From Collinsella aerofaciens (GTDB taxonomy: Bacteria; Actinomycetota; Coriobacteriia; Coriobacteriales; Coriobacteriaceae): DNA of 64,000 bases. The translations under genes and the position numbers were made by a program. Below the pieces are notes generated by a model that was not told the DNA's origin, did no database searches, and worked only from the letters and a program-made list of their open reading frames with translations. Positions 1 to 8,436 of this stretch are shown piece after piece. Location: the NCBI GenBank assembly GCA_905213325.1, contig CAJMHW010000003.1:1-64000 (forward strand), given 5' to 3'. The stretch's first letter is position 1; every line of letters begins with the position of its first letter.

Positions 1-55
1 CGCAGGAAGCTTGGATACGCCTAGGCGCGGTCCAAGAAATCGTCCGCACCCCCAA

Positions 56-79
56 ACAGTCCCTATTTCACCGCAACTT
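56..79. repeat. Half copy of CCACCGCAACTT intergenic repeat
   Basis: The stretch ends in TTTCACCGCAACTT, which matches the right arm of the palindromic repeats at 20875-20943 and 21816-21882. No matching left arm is visible in bases 1-55, so the copy is truncated or decayed. It lies just beyond the 3' end of the minus-strand gene at 90-470. Confidence 0.5.
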
Positions 80-89
80 ATTGATAAGA

Positions 90-470
90 TCATTCCTCCC
101 CGCCCGGCTTGCGACGGTTGGCCTTTTTAATGGCGTTGAAGTGCTTGTCATTGAGCCTGCGCTGGCGAGAGCGCTGAGGCACCTTGGTCTTTACGCGTCG
201 GCGCGGCGGACGGCCACGACGCTCAAGCTCTGCACGCAGCTTACGCAGACAGCAGATACGGTTCTGGAACTGGCTGCGGCTCTCGCGCGCCGTCACGGTA
301 ATTCCCGAAGGGATATGTTTCATGCGCACCGCCGAATCCGTCGTGTTGACGCCTTGTCCGCCCGGACCAGTCGCGCGAAACACCTGCACCTCGCAATCGC
401 GCGCCAACTCCTCGGCCGACATCTCGGCATAGCGCGCATACTCGCGCCATCCCATCTTGTTCTCGTCCAT
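90..470 (-). CDS. Peptide chain release factor-like protein (RF-1 GGQ domain)
   Basis: A 126-residue stand-alone release-factor catalytic domain. GPGGQGVN at residues 35-42 holds the GGQ tripeptide that enters the ribosomal peptidyl-transferase centre to hydrolyse peptidyl-tRNA. There is no stop-codon recognition domain (no PxT or SPF region). The C-terminal third is very rich in Arg/Lys, which suits ribosome or rRNA binding. The start at 470 was chosen for the strong GGGAGG site 6-7 nt upstream; longer upstream frames have no homology. It follows xpt, separated by a terminator hairpin. The likely role is ribosome rescue or an unassigned RF-like function, but the family's substrate is not settled, so this is inference. 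Confidence 0.85.
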   Translation of the reverse strand: MDENKMGWREYARYAEMSAEELARDCEVQVFRATGPGGQGVNTTDSAVRMKHIPSGITVTARESRSQFQNRICCLRKLRAELERRGRPPRRRVKTKVPQRSRQRRLNDKHFNAIKKANRRKPGGEE

Positions 471-490
471 ATCAACACCTCCCCTCATAC

Positions 491-525
491 AAAAAATGTG
501 ACAAAGGGAAAGCCCTTTGTCACAT
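491..525 (-). terminator. Intrinsic terminator of xpt made from a TGTGACAA palindrome
   Basis: Perfect 13-bp arms (496-508 and 513-525, ATGTGACAAAGGG against its complement) with a 4-nt loop. Read on the minus strand the stem is followed by six T residues (plus-strand A at 491-496). It lies 28 nt after the xpt stop. The same TGTGACAA core recurs at 8469-8500. Confidence 0.8.
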
Positions 526-552
526 CGCATACCAATCGCTTGTGTTGCGCGC

Positions 553-1131
553 TTAGGCGAAGGTGATCTCGCCGGTCTCGCAGTCCATATCGGCAATACG
601 GGCCAGGCTCTCGACGCGGAAGCCGCGCTCGCGGAGCTTATCGCCGCCGCCCTGGAAGCCCTTCTCCACTGCAATGCCAATACCGGACACCTCGGCACCC
701 GCAGCCTCGCAGATCTTGATAAGGCCCTCGAGCGCGCAGCCATTGGCCAAGAAGTCGTCGATGATCAGGACCTTGTCGCCCTCAGACAGGAAGCGCTTGC
801 CAACGATGACCGGGTACTCCTTCTGCTTGGTAAAGGAGTAGATGGTCGTGGCATACTGCTCGCCGTCTAGGTTGATGGACTGTGCCTTCTTGGCAAAGAC
901 CACCGGCACGCCGCCAAAATGCTGGGCTGCAATGCAAGCCATGCCAATGCCCGAAGCCTCAATCGTCAGAATCTTGTTGATCTCGACACCCTCGAACAGA
1001 CGGGCCCACTCGGCACCCATGTGGTCAAATAACTCAACGTCGCACTGGTGGTTGAGGAAGGCATCAACCTTAAGGACGTTACCGGCCTTTACGATGCCGT
1101 CATGGCGAATACGATCCTCAAGCTCCTGCAT
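553..1131 (-). CDS. xpt: Xanthine phosphoribosyltransferase
   Basis: 192 residues, the usual length for Xpt. The enzyme joins xanthine to PRPP to give XMP for purine salvage in the cytoplasm. The PRPP-binding loop VLIIDDFLANGCA is at residues 121-133, and the N-terminal EDRIRHDGIVKAGNVLKVDAFLNHQ is typical of the family. The ATG at 1131 has AAGGGG about 7 nt upstream. A purine riboswitch, common before xpt in Firmicutes, is not visible in the 158-nt leader. It ends in the hairpin terminator at 491-525. Confidence 0.95.
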   Translation of the reverse strand: MQELEDRIRHDGIVKAGNVLKVDAFLNHQCDVELFDHMGAEWARLFEGVEINKILTIEASGIGMACIAAQHFGGVPVVFAKKAQSINLDGEQYATTIYSFTKQKEYPVIVGKRFLSEGDKVLIIDDFLANGCALEGLIKICEAAGAEVSGIGIAVEKGFQGGGDKLRERGFRVESLARIADMDCETGEITFA

Positions 1132-1289
1132 GGCGCAACCCCTTCTCGCGGCAACGATACCGCGCGATTAATAAACGTTGTTCGATAGTCTACCACGGAC
1201 CGACCCCCGCCCGTCCCACAAGCCGCATCGCACTATAAAGCCGCAAGACCAGTAGATGGGCCGATTCGTGGCAAGCCTGCCTCCACAAG

Positions 1290-2594
1290 CTAATGGCGGG
1301 CGCGCATCCTCACCAAACGCACCATGGCGAGCGCAAAGCCCACGGCTGCCACGGCCATCAACACATAGAACACCGAACGAAAACCAAACAGGAACACATC
1401 CGGACGGCCTGCAACAAAACTGGTCACGGCCTCACTCATCGCCACGCTCATCTGCCCATATAGGATATGCGATGCCGCCGTAATGCCAACTGCCATACCC
1501 GCGTAGCGCGCCAAACTGCCCAAGCTGCCCGCAAAGCCGAGTGCTTCGCGCGGAGACGAGCCCATATACAGCGAGTTATTGGGGCTCTGGAAAATCGACG
1601 TACCGCACGACATAAACGCGACGCAGCACACGATCACAGGGATAGAAGAGTGCTCGTCGAGCGTGCTTACCGCAAAAAGACCGCATACGTACACGCCCAG
1701 GCCGACTGCCGTGGGGCCCTCGCAGCCAACACGGTCCGAAACCGTACCCGAAAGCGGGCCGATAAAGGCATTCACCATCGGCAGCGCCAAAAAGAGTAGT
1801 CCAGAGATGTCAGAACCAAAGCCGTGGGCGTCCTGAAAATAGAACGGCAGAATAAACTCGGATGCGCCAATGCCAACGAACACGATGAGCATGCAGACAA
1901 GGTTGATGGTGAAGGCCGAATTTGCAAAACAGCGGCGAGCAGCCTCGGCAAGGGGCATGGGGCGTTCGCCAGCCTCTGGCCTAACATGCGGCAGCGTGTA
2001 GAGCCCCACGATAAACGAGATGACGCCGATGGGCAGGTTGATGAGGAAGATGCTCTCCCAGGGAAAGCTTGTCACCAGCATGCCGCCGAGCACGGGGCCA
2101 CACATCATGCCGAGGGCCACAAAGGTCGCGAGAATACCCATGGCACGACCTCGTTCGCGCGCCGGAAACGATTCGGTGATGATACCCATGTTGTTAGCCA
2201 TGGCCGCTGCGCAACCGATGCCCTGAACAATGCGTGCCAGGATAAGAACCTCGAGCGAGGCCGAAAGGCCGCACAGCAGCGAACCGACCGAAAAGACGAT
2301 GACGCCCAGCTGGAACACATTCACCTTGCCGCGCACATCACCCAGACGGCCAAACGGCAACATAGCCACGCATGTCGCAAGCAGATACACCGAACTCACC
2401 AGCTGGATGCGGTCGAGGCCCACGCCCAGCTCCTTTTGCATCACGGGCAGCGCCACGGTCACGACGGTCGAATCCAGACACACCATAAACGTCATGATGA
2501 GCACGGTAAACAGAATCGCCCATTTGTTCTTGCCATGGGTGTCGCCCTCTAGAGCAATGTGCTCGCGGCGCAGCTGCTCGGCAGTTTTCTCCAT
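1290..2594 (-). CDS. MFS transporter, DHA2/EmrB-QacA type
   Basis: 434 residues with repeated hydrophobic helices. The first loop after TM1 has DSTVVTVALPVMQ, and motif A is LPFGRLGDVRGK, which together mark the proton-driven multidrug exporters of the DHA2 group; GPVLGGMLV resembles motif C. It probably exports drugs or metabolites across the cytoplasmic membrane, substrate unknown. The start at 2594 was chosen because AAAGG is 6 nt upstream; the ATG at 2600 sits directly against that site, and longer frames run into the preceding terminator. The length is short for a 14-helix member, so 12-14 helices are possible. Confidence 0.88.
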   Translation of the reverse strand: MEKTAEQLRREHIALEGDTHGKNKWAILFTVLIMTFMVCLDSTVVTVALPVMQKELGVGLDRIQLVSSVYLLATCVAMLPFGRLGDVRGKVNVFQLGVIVFSVGSLLCGLSASLEVLILARIVQGIGCAAAMANNMGIITESFPARERGRAMGILATFVALGMMCGPVLGGMLVTSFPWESIFLINLPIGVISFIVGLYTLPHVRPEAGERPMPLAEAARRCFANSAFTINLVCMLIVFVGIGASEFILPFYFQDAHGFGSDISGLLFLALPMVNAFIGPLSGTVSDRVGCEGPTAVGLGVYVCGLFAVSTLDEHSSIPVIVCCVAFMSCGTSIFQSPNNSLYMGSSPREALGFAGSLGSLARYAGMAVGITAASHILYGQMSVAMSEAVTSFVAGRPDVFLFGFRSVFYVLMAVAAVGFALAMVRLVRMRARH

Positions 2595-2620
2595 ATCCAT
2601 CCTTTCGAGTGGCCCAACGC

Positions 2621-2669
2621 AAAAAAACGGGGCCCCAATCGCCTGCAAACAGCCGCGATTGGGGTCCCG
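2621..2669 (-). terminator. Intrinsic terminator after the O-acetylhomoserine sulfhydrylase gene
   Basis: A GC-rich stem (about 2628-2642 pairing with 2655-2669) followed on the minus strand by seven T (plus-strand A at 2621-2627). It separates the upstream PLP-enzyme gene from the MFS gene. Confidence 0.85.
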
Positions 2670-2736
2670 CCTACGGAATCGGAACGAAAGGTCGCCGAAG
2701 CTTTCTGCCAGCATCGGCACCTTGTAAGGAGCTAGC

Positions 2737-4020
2737 CTAGCACTGCTCGAGCGCCTGCTCAAGGTCAGCAATCAAGTCGGCCGTGTCCTCGAGGCCGCAC
2801 GACAGGCGTACCATGTCGGCGGAAATGCCACAGGCGATGAGCTCTTCATCGTTCATCTGGCGATGCGTGGCGTTGGCAGGATGCAGGCAGCAAGTGCGGG
2901 CGTCGGCCACGTGCGTGGCGATCTGGGCGAGCTTGAGGCTCTTCATAAAGGTCTCGGCCGCCGCGCGACCACCGTTAAAGCCAAAGCTCACAACGCCGCA
3001 GGTACCGTTGGGCATGTACTTCTGAGCCAGGTCATAGTACTTGTCGCCCTCCAGGCCCGGATAGCTCACGAAGCGCACCTTGGGATGACTCTGCAGGAAC
3101 TTGGCAACGGCCAGGCCGTTCTCGCAATGACGCGGCATGCGCACATGCAGGCTCTCGAGCGAGCTGTTCAAGAAAAACGCCGCCTGCGGGTTCTGCATAG
3201 GACCAAGATCGCGCATGAGCTGCGCGGTAGCCTTGGTAATGAAGGCGCCCTCGCGACCGAACCTCTCGGCATAGGTCACGCCGTGGTAGCTCTCGTCGGG
3301 CGTGGTGAGACCCGGGAACTTGTCCGCATGGGCCATCCAGTCAAACTGGCCATGGTCAACGATCACGCCGCCCAGATAGGCAGCATGGCCATCCATGTAC
3401 TTGGTAGTGGAGTGCGTAACGATGTCGGCGCCCCATTCAAAGGGACGGCACATCACGGGCGTCGGGAAGGTGTTATCGACCATCAGCGGCACGCCGTGGT
3501 CATGCGCAGCCTTGGCAAAGCGCTCAATATCGAGCACGGCAAGGGCGGGATTGGCGATCGTCTCGCCAAAGACGAGCTTGGTATTGGGCTCAAAGGCTGC
3601 CTCGAGCTCTTCATCAGTGCAGTCGGGGGCAACGAACGTGCAGGTCAGCCCCATACGGCCCATGGTGTGGGCGAGCAAGTTGTACGTGCCGCCATAGATG
3701 GCAGAGCTCGCGACCACGTGATCGCCGGCACCGGCCACGTTAAAGATCGCGAGGAAGTTCGCAGCCATGCCCGAGCTCGTGAGCATCGCGGCAGTGCCGC
3801 CCTCCATCTCGCAGATCTTGGCGGCAACCAGATCGCACGTGGGGTTCTGCAGACGGCTGTAGAAATAGCCCGACTCCTCCAGGTCAAACAGCTTGCCCAT
3901 GTGCTCGGACGTGTCGTACTTCCACGTGGTGGACTGGTAGATGGGCACCTGGCGCGGCTCGGCATCTCCCGGGTGATAGCCGCCCTGAACACATGTAGTA
4001 CCGATGGTCTGCTCGCTCAT
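2737..4020 (-). CDS. O-acetylhomoserine aminocarboxypropyltransferase / Cys-Met PLP enzyme
   Basis: 427 residues of the Cys/Met-metabolism PLP-dependent family (fold type I). The PLP lysine is K207 in HSTTKYMDGH. SSGMAA near residue 82 binds the cofactor phosphate, and the N-terminal YQSTTWKYDTSE is typical of O-acetylhomoserine sulfhydrylase, which makes homocysteine from O-acetylhomoserine and sulfide in methionine synthesis. The homologous methionine gamma-lyase or cystathionine enzymes cannot be fully excluded without alignment. The start has GGGAG 7 nt upstream. No SAM riboswitch or T-box is visible in the leader at 4021-4250. Confidence 0.88.
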   Translation of the reverse strand: MSEQTIGTTCVQGGYHPGDAEPRQVPIYQSTTWKYDTSEHMGKLFDLEESGYFYSRLQNPTCDLVAAKICEMEGGTAAMLTSSGMAANFLAIFNVAGAGDHVVASSAIYGGTYNLLAHTMGRMGLTCTFVAPDCTDEELEAAFEPNTKLVFGETIANPALAVLDIERFAKAAHDHGVPLMVDNTFPTPVMCRPFEWGADIVTHSTTKYMDGHAAYLGGVIVDHGQFDWMAHADKFPGLTTPDESYHGVTYAERFGREGAFITKATAQLMRDLGPMQNPQAAFFLNSSLESLHVRMPRHCENGLAVAKFLQSHPKVRFVSYPGLEGDKYYDLAQKYMPNGTCGVVSFGFNGGRAAAETFMKSLKLAQIATHVADARTCCLHPANATHRQMNDEELIACGISADMVRLSCGLEDTADLIADLEQALEQC

Positions 4021-4250
4021 ATCTAGCTCCCTTGCCTGGGTTACGTTTTATTCGGTTCACGATACCGCTACCCCGCACCCCTCTCAACCCATCCCCAAGG
4101 TGGGTTATGAGACAAATTGATCCGGGGCATTTATCTCAAGCCTTGGACATTTGCTCGATAGATAAAAATGAGGCATACATGAAGCTCTCGATGATTACAT
4201 GCACCGGCACGGGTACCATAGGCGGGTACACCGTGACCAAGGAGACAACG

Positions 4251-4697
4251 ATGAAGCAAATCGATACGGCCCAGCTCGACATCACCGCCTGTCAGGCTCA
4301 GGCTGCCGAATACCACGCCCGTGGCTTTAACTGTGCACAGGCCGTCGCCTGTACGCTCGCGCCTGCCGTCGGGCTCGACCCCCAGGTCGCCTTTACCCTC
4401 ACCGAGGGCTTTGGCGCCGGCATGGGCGGCATGACCGAGACCTGCGGCGCCATCTCGGGCGCCGTGGCCATCATGGGCTTCGTGATGAGCGACGGCATGG
4501 AAAACCCCAAGACCAAGGGCCAGACCTACAAGCTGTCGCGCGAGATTGCCAAGCGTTTTGGCGAGAAGAACACGACGACTGTCTGCGGCACGCTCAAGGG
4601 CATCGGATCGGACAAGGGTCCGCTCCGCAGCTGCCCCGGCTGCATCGACGATGCCGTCGAGATCGCCTGCGATGTGCTAAAGCAGCTCGCCGAGTAA
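4251..4697 (+). CDS. C_GCAxxG_C_C family redox/metal-binding protein
   Basis: 148 residues. Conserved cysteines occur in FNCAQAVAC (C28, C34), TETCGAISG (C65, the GCGAxxG-type motif), TVCGTL and SCPGCIDDA. This is the pattern of the C_GCAxxG_C_C family, small cytoplasmic proteins thought to bind a metal or be redox-active, with unknown substrate. AAGGAG lies 6 nt before the ATG. It is divergent from the PLP-enzyme gene, so the 230-nt space between holds both promoters; a weak ACCCA/TGGGT hairpin lies at about 4088-4108. Confidence 0.85.
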   Translation: MKQIDTAQLDITACQAQAAEYHARGFNCAQAVACTLAPAVGLDPQVAFTLTEGFGAGMGGMTETCGAISGAVAIMGFVMSDGMENPKTKGQTYKLSREIAKRFGEKNTTTVCGTLKGIGSDKGPLRSCPGCIDDAVEIACDVLKQLAE

Positions 4698-4710
4698 ACG
4701 GCGGCAACAG

Positions 4711-4762
4711 AAAAACGACGGCCGGCGCACTTGGGATTCATCCAAAAGCACGCCGGCCGTCG
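4711..4762 (-). terminator. Terminator of the IMPACT-family gene (possibly bidirectional)
   Basis: Perfect 12-bp arms CGACGGCCGGCG (4716-4727) and 4751-4762, with five T following on the minus strand (plus A at 4711-4715). The plus direction has no T-run but may still stall transcription from the convergent gene. Confidence 0.85.
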
Positions 4763-4765
4763 CCG

Positions 4766-5404
4766 TTAGAACTCGGCAAATTCAGGAGCGCCGACCTCAA
4801 TCTCCTCGCGCCCCGCCATAAGCTCGCGCATCTTAGCGCAAAACGGCTCCTGCTCCCCCGCTTTAAACACCAAATGAAGTGTCACGGCATCCGCGTAATC
4901 GGTATCCGAAACCTTGGCACCCGAATCCTGCGCCAAACGAAGCACCTGCTCATACTGCGGATAGGCCACATGCACGTCAACAGGCACGACGCTCGTCATC
5001 TCGACGATCTGCCCGGCCTCCTGAGCAGCGGCCACCGCCGTCTGCGTCGCCGCGGTATAGGCGCGTACCAAGCCACCAGGCCCCAACAACGTGCCACCAA
5101 AATAGCGCGTCACTACGCAGCAAACATTTTTGAGTCCCGCACCGCGCAACACCTCGAGCGTCGGCATACCGCTCGTGCGGCTCGGCTCACCGTCATCGCT
5201 CTGGCGCTCGCGTCCATCGACCAAAATCCACGCGGGTACATTATGTCGAGCGTCGTAATGACGCTTGCGAACCATCTCGATGAAGGCATTCGCCTCATCC
5301 TCGGACTCAATATGGACCAGCTGGGCAATAAACCGGCTCTTGCGGTCCACAAACTCGCCCGAAGCCTCAATATTCGACTGCAGAGTAAAATAGCTGTCCA
5401 ACAA
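4766..5404 (-). CDS. YigZ/IMPACT family protein
   Basis: 212 residues. RYFGGTLLGPGGLVRAY (about residues 95-115) is the signature of the UPF0029 (IMPACT N-terminal) domain, and a C-terminal DUF1949-like portion follows. Members are linked to translation regulation in eukaryotes; the bacterial role is unknown. No ATG fits the N-terminus. Two adjacent TTG codons at 5404 and 5401 follow GAGGGG at 2 and 5 nt, so a TTG start is likely, the second having better spacing. Confidence 0.88.
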   Translation of the reverse strand: MLDSYFTLQSNIEASGEFVDRKSRFIAQLVHIESEDEANAFIEMVRKRHYDARHNVPAWILVDGRERQSDDGEPSRTSGMPTLEVLRGAGLKNVCCVVTRYFGGTLLGPGGLVRAYTAATQTAVAAAQEAGQIVEMTSVVPVDVHVAYPQYEQVLRLAQDSGAKVSDTDYADAVTLHLVFKAGEQEPFCAKMRELMAGREEIEVGAPEFAEF

Positions 5405-5488
5405 AGCCCCTCAACAGAATAAAGCACAGCAATAAACAGCCTCAATAATACGGCAAAGGCCGTACCGATTGTCAGGGTAACAAAAATG

Positions 5489-5849
5489 CCAAGTGGGCCT
5501 ATAAGCCGGGTTCTGTCGTGAACGGTCATTTATCTTGTCTGCACGTTACCGTGCAGCTCCACGCACGCTACCCGAACGCGGACCGGGCCGGCCCATAGCG
5601 TTCCTATTCGCGCTTGCTCCGGATGGGGTTTGCCAAGCCGCCGTGTTGCCACGACGCTGGTGGTCTCTTACACCACCGTTTCAGCTTTTCCCTTTACGCC
5701 TTACGGCGCAGGTGGGAGTCTTCTTTTCTGCGGCGCTTTCCGTCGGATCACTCCGCCCGGCCGTTAGCCGGCATCCCGCCCTCTGGAGCCCGGACTTTCC
5801 TCACGCGTACTGCAAGCAGCACATCGCGCGACCGTCTGGCCCACTCAGC
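5489..5849 (-). ncRNA. rnpB: RNase P RNA, bacterial class A
   Basis: The catalytic RNA that matures tRNA 5' ends. Reading the minus strand, the 5' region has GAGGAAAGTCCGGGCTCC, the middle has the GGTGGTGTAAGAGACCACC hairpin, and the 3' end has ACAGAACCCGGCTTATAGG; all are hallmark conserved regions. The ends were placed by helix P1: 5838-5849 pairs over 12 bp (two G-U) with 5489-5500. Length is about 361 nt. A short U-run follows at about 5482-5487. Confidence 0.95.
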
Positions 5850-5857
5850 AGTGCAAG

Positions 5858-5884
5858 AGTGTAACACACCGTTGCCGCAGGCAA
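5858..5884 (-). promoter_or_regulatory. Candidate rnpB promoter
   Basis: On the minus strand TACACT (5858-5863) lies 8 nt before the inferred 5' end of RNase P RNA, with TTGCCT (5879-5884) 15 nt further up. The spacing is short, so the -35 call is weak and the -10 better. Confidence 0.4.
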
Positions 5885-6129
5885 TGGCACAACGCAAACG
5901 CTCGACACGATAAACCAAGAACCGCCATGCGTTACAATGGTCCTGTCGATGGGCAACGTCGTCAGTCGAGACGCGACCGCGCTCCGCACCCCTCCGTCTA
6001 CTCGGTGTGTTCCCGCCTCCTCCCCGAGGCGGGATGTCGGCATTTTTCATGCACCGACAACCCAATAGCAAACAGACAACCCGGGCAGCATTGCGCACGG
6101 ATAGCATCGCGCGCCTCAGCAGCAAATGC
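5885..6129. other. Gene-free stretch between rnpB and rpsA
   Basis: No convincing coding frame on either strand. The only clear structure is a 9-bp hairpin with arms TCCCGCCTC (6011-6019) and GAGGCGGGA (6026-6034). Confidence 0.5.
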
Positions 6130-6163
6130 AAAAAGGGACCCGTCCATTGCGGACGGATCCCTT
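6130..6163 (-). terminator. Terminator of rpsA
   Basis: AAGGGATCCGTCC (minus strand, 6151-6163) pairs with the 3' arm at about 6135-6145 and is followed by five T (plus A at 6130-6134). It lies 25 nt after the rpsA stop. Confidence 0.85.
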
Positions 6164-6187
6164 AAAACAAGTGATCGTCAAACCGAT

Positions 6188-7354
6188 TTACTCGGCGTCG
6201 GTCTCCTCGTCCTTCTTCTCGGAAGGAAGCGGGGTAACCTCGATCTCGACGCCCAGAGTCTCAGCAGCAGACTTCATGGACAGGGAGATGCGACGACGGT
6301 CGAGGTCGATCTCCATGACCTTGACCTGAACCTTGTCGCCCACGTGGGTGACCTGAGAAGGCTGGTCGACGTGCTTGTTGGCCATCTCGGAGATGTGCAC
6401 CAGGCCCTCGATGCCCTCGCCCAGGTCGACGAAAGCGCCGAACGGGACAAGCTTGGTCACAGTGCCCTCGACGATAGCGCCGACGGGGTACTTCTTGACC
6501 AGTGCGCGCCACGGATCCTCGGTGGTCTGCTTGAGACCCAGGGAGATGCGCTCACGGTTGAGATCGACGTCGAGAACCTCGACCTCGACCTCCTGGCCGA
6601 CCTTGACAACCTCGGAAGGATGGTTGACGTGGTTCCAGGAGAGCTCGGAGATGTGGATGAGGCCGTCGATACCGCCGAGGTCGACGAAGGCGCCGAAGTC
6701 GACGATGGAGGAAACAGTGCCCTGGAGACGCATGCCAGACTTGAGCTTGGACAGGATCTCGGAGCGCTCGGCCTTACGGGACTCCTCGAGCACGACGCGA
6801 CGGGAGAGGACGACGTTGTTGCGGTTGCGGTCCATCTCGATAACGCGGGCCTCGATGCGGGTGCCCATGTAGGAGGTGAGGTCCTTGACGCGACGGAGGT
6901 CGACGAGGGAAGCGGGCAGGAAGCCACGCAGGCCGATGTCGAGGATCAGGCCGCCCTTGACAACCTCGATAACCTCGCCCTCGACGTTCTCGCCGGAGTT
7001 GAACTTCTCCTCGATGCGGTTCCAAGCACGCTCGTACTCGGCACGCTTCTTGGACAGGACCAGACGACCGTCCTTGTCCTCCTTCTGGAGAACCAGAGCC
7101 TCGATGGGATCACCGAGTGCAACGATGTCTGCAGGGTTAGCGTCCTTGCGGATGGACAGCTCGCGGACCGGGATAACGCCCTCGGACTTGAATCCGATGT
7201 CAACGAGCACCTCGTCATGCTCGATCTTAACGACAGTGCCGTTAACGAGATCGCCCTCATCAAAGTCGGTAATCGTACCGTCGATGAGGTTGTTCATCTC
7301 CTCCTCGTTGACATCGTCAAGAGAGAAAATGGACGAGTTCTGAATCTCACTCAA
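6188..7354 (-). CDS. rpsA: 30S ribosomal protein S1
   Basis: 388 residues with four S1 RNA-binding domains, at about 34-105, 119-190, 206-274 and 291-361. The last two carry the classic FGAFVDLG...GLVHISE pattern. S1 recruits mRNA to the 30S subunit. Four domains rather than six is common in Gram-positive and actinobacterial lineages. An acidic N-terminal lead of about 30 residues precedes domain 1, and the tail ends in charged residues. It is a single-gene transcript with its own terminator at 6130-6163. Confidence 0.95.
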   Translation of the reverse strand: MSEIQNSSIFSLDDVNEEEMNNLIDGTITDFDEGDLVNGTVVKIEHDEVLVDIGFKSEGVIPVRELSIRKDANPADIVALGDPIEALVLQKEDKDGRLVLSKKRAEYERAWNRIEEKFNSGENVEGEVIEVVKGGLILDIGLRGFLPASLVDLRRVKDLTSYMGTRIEARVIEMDRNRNNVVLSRRVVLEESRKAERSEILSKLKSGMRLQGTVSSIVDFGAFVDLGGIDGLIHISELSWNHVNHPSEVVKVGQEVEVEVLDVDLNRERISLGLKQTTEDPWRALVKKYPVGAIVEGTVTKLVPFGAFVDLGEGIEGLVHISEMANKHVDQPSQVTHVGDKVQVKVMEIDLDRRRISLSMKSAAETLGVEIEVTPLPSEKKDEETDAE

Positions 7355-7485
7355 AGGTGGACCCCTTTCGAACTACGGGGCCCCGATTGCTAGGACCTAC
7401 AGAAGGGTGCGACAAGCACACAACGTTTAGGAACACTCGGGAGCCGACAGATACTAATGTGACGCTTATGCAATCACGTTCGTAT

Positions 7486-7514
7486 AGGTTACGGGGAAAT
7501 CATTTCGATTTCAA
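7486..7514 (-). promoter_or_regulatory. Candidate rpsA promoter
   Basis: Minus strand TTGAAA (7509-7514), 17-nt spacer, TAACCT (7486-7491). The -35 is good and the -10 only moderate. The implied leader is about 125 nt. Confidence 0.4.
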
Positions 7515-7668
7515 GCGTGAACTGCGATTTTTTACTCGTATGGAGACTTTTTCGCAATCTTGTGGACGACCGTCTCCATAAGTTGACGATAGGCAGTTAG
7601 GCATACGGCTTTGGGGTAAAGTATCCGGAGCAACGATTCTGGAACGATTTATCGAGAAAGGTGCCCGC

Positions 7669-8427
7669 GTGCTCAAAGCAGTCGTTTTCGATATGGACGA
7701 GACGCTTCTCAGCATCAACCTCAACGCGTTCATCCTTCGCTATTTTAAGGATGTATCGTCGATGCTCGCGGATATCGGACGCCGCAGCCGCGGTGGCACG
7801 ATGGCGCGCCTCGGCACCATTCTGGTCGACCTCAACGCCAACCGCCGAAGCGGCACGGACAACCGCACCAATCTTGAATTTTACCGCACCGAGGTCGAGC
7901 GCCGATGCGGCATCTGCCTCTCCGATCCCCTCATCTACGAGGCGTTTACCTACTACGACCGCGAAGTGCTTCCGTACAAGAACGACGATGTCATCAACGC
8001 CCACGCCATGCCGGGCGCACACGCCGCTCTCCAGGCCGTACAGGACGCAGGACTGCGCTGCGCGCTCTTTACCAACCCCAGCTTTCCCCAGGGGGCCATC
8101 GAGTGCCGCATGGGTTGGGGCGACCTGGCCGACGCCCCCTTTGAGCTCGTCACGCACATGGGAAACACCACCCGCTGCAAGCCCGATGCCACCTACTATC
8201 TCGAGCAGCTTCAGGTGATGGGACTCGACCCACACGAGGTCCTTATGGTGGGCAACGATCCCAAGCGCGACTTCCCTAGCCCCGCCTGCGGCATTCAAAC
8301 TGCCTATGTTGGCCAGGGAAAACCCGGCCGAGCCACCTGGCACGGAACCATGGAAGACTTCGCCCGCGATTTCAACGCCGTAGTAGAAGCCTTCTACGAA
8401 CACCAAGTAGCCGACGAACTGTCATAG
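7669..8427 (+). CDS. HAD superfamily hydrolase
   Basis: 252 residues. Motif I is FDMDETLL (residues 7-14), with the nucleophile Asp and the general acid Asp two residues later. Motif II lies near ALFTNPS, the motif III Lys is in CKPDATYY, and motif IV is VGNDPKRDF. The fold is that of phosphoglycolate-phosphatase-like HAD phosphatases with a helical cap; the substrate cannot be assigned. The start is a GTG with GAAAGG about 7 nt upstream. The gene is monocistronic and followed by the repeat element at 8437-8676. Confidence 0.88.
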   Translation: MLKAVVFDMDETLLSINLNAFILRYFKDVSSMLADIGRRSRGGTMARLGTILVDLNANRRSGTDNRTNLEFYRTEVERRCGICLSDPLIYEAFTYYDREVLPYKNDDVINAHAMPGAHAALQAVQDAGLRCALFTNPSFPQGAIECRMGWGDLADAPFELVTHMGNTTRCKPDATYYLEQLQVMGLDPHEVLMVGNDPKRDFPSPACGIQTAYVGQGKPGRATWHGTMEDFARDFNAVVEAFYEHQVADELS

Positions 8428-8436
8428 GACCCCTCC

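Noticed and set aside
1132..1289. Purine riboswitch before xpt
   Set aside because: Common in Firmicutes, but the conserved loop sequences and P1 pairing are not visible in this leader.
4021..4250. SAM riboswitch or T-box before the O-acetylhomoserine gene
   Set aside because: No conserved core, only a weak 6-bp hairpin.
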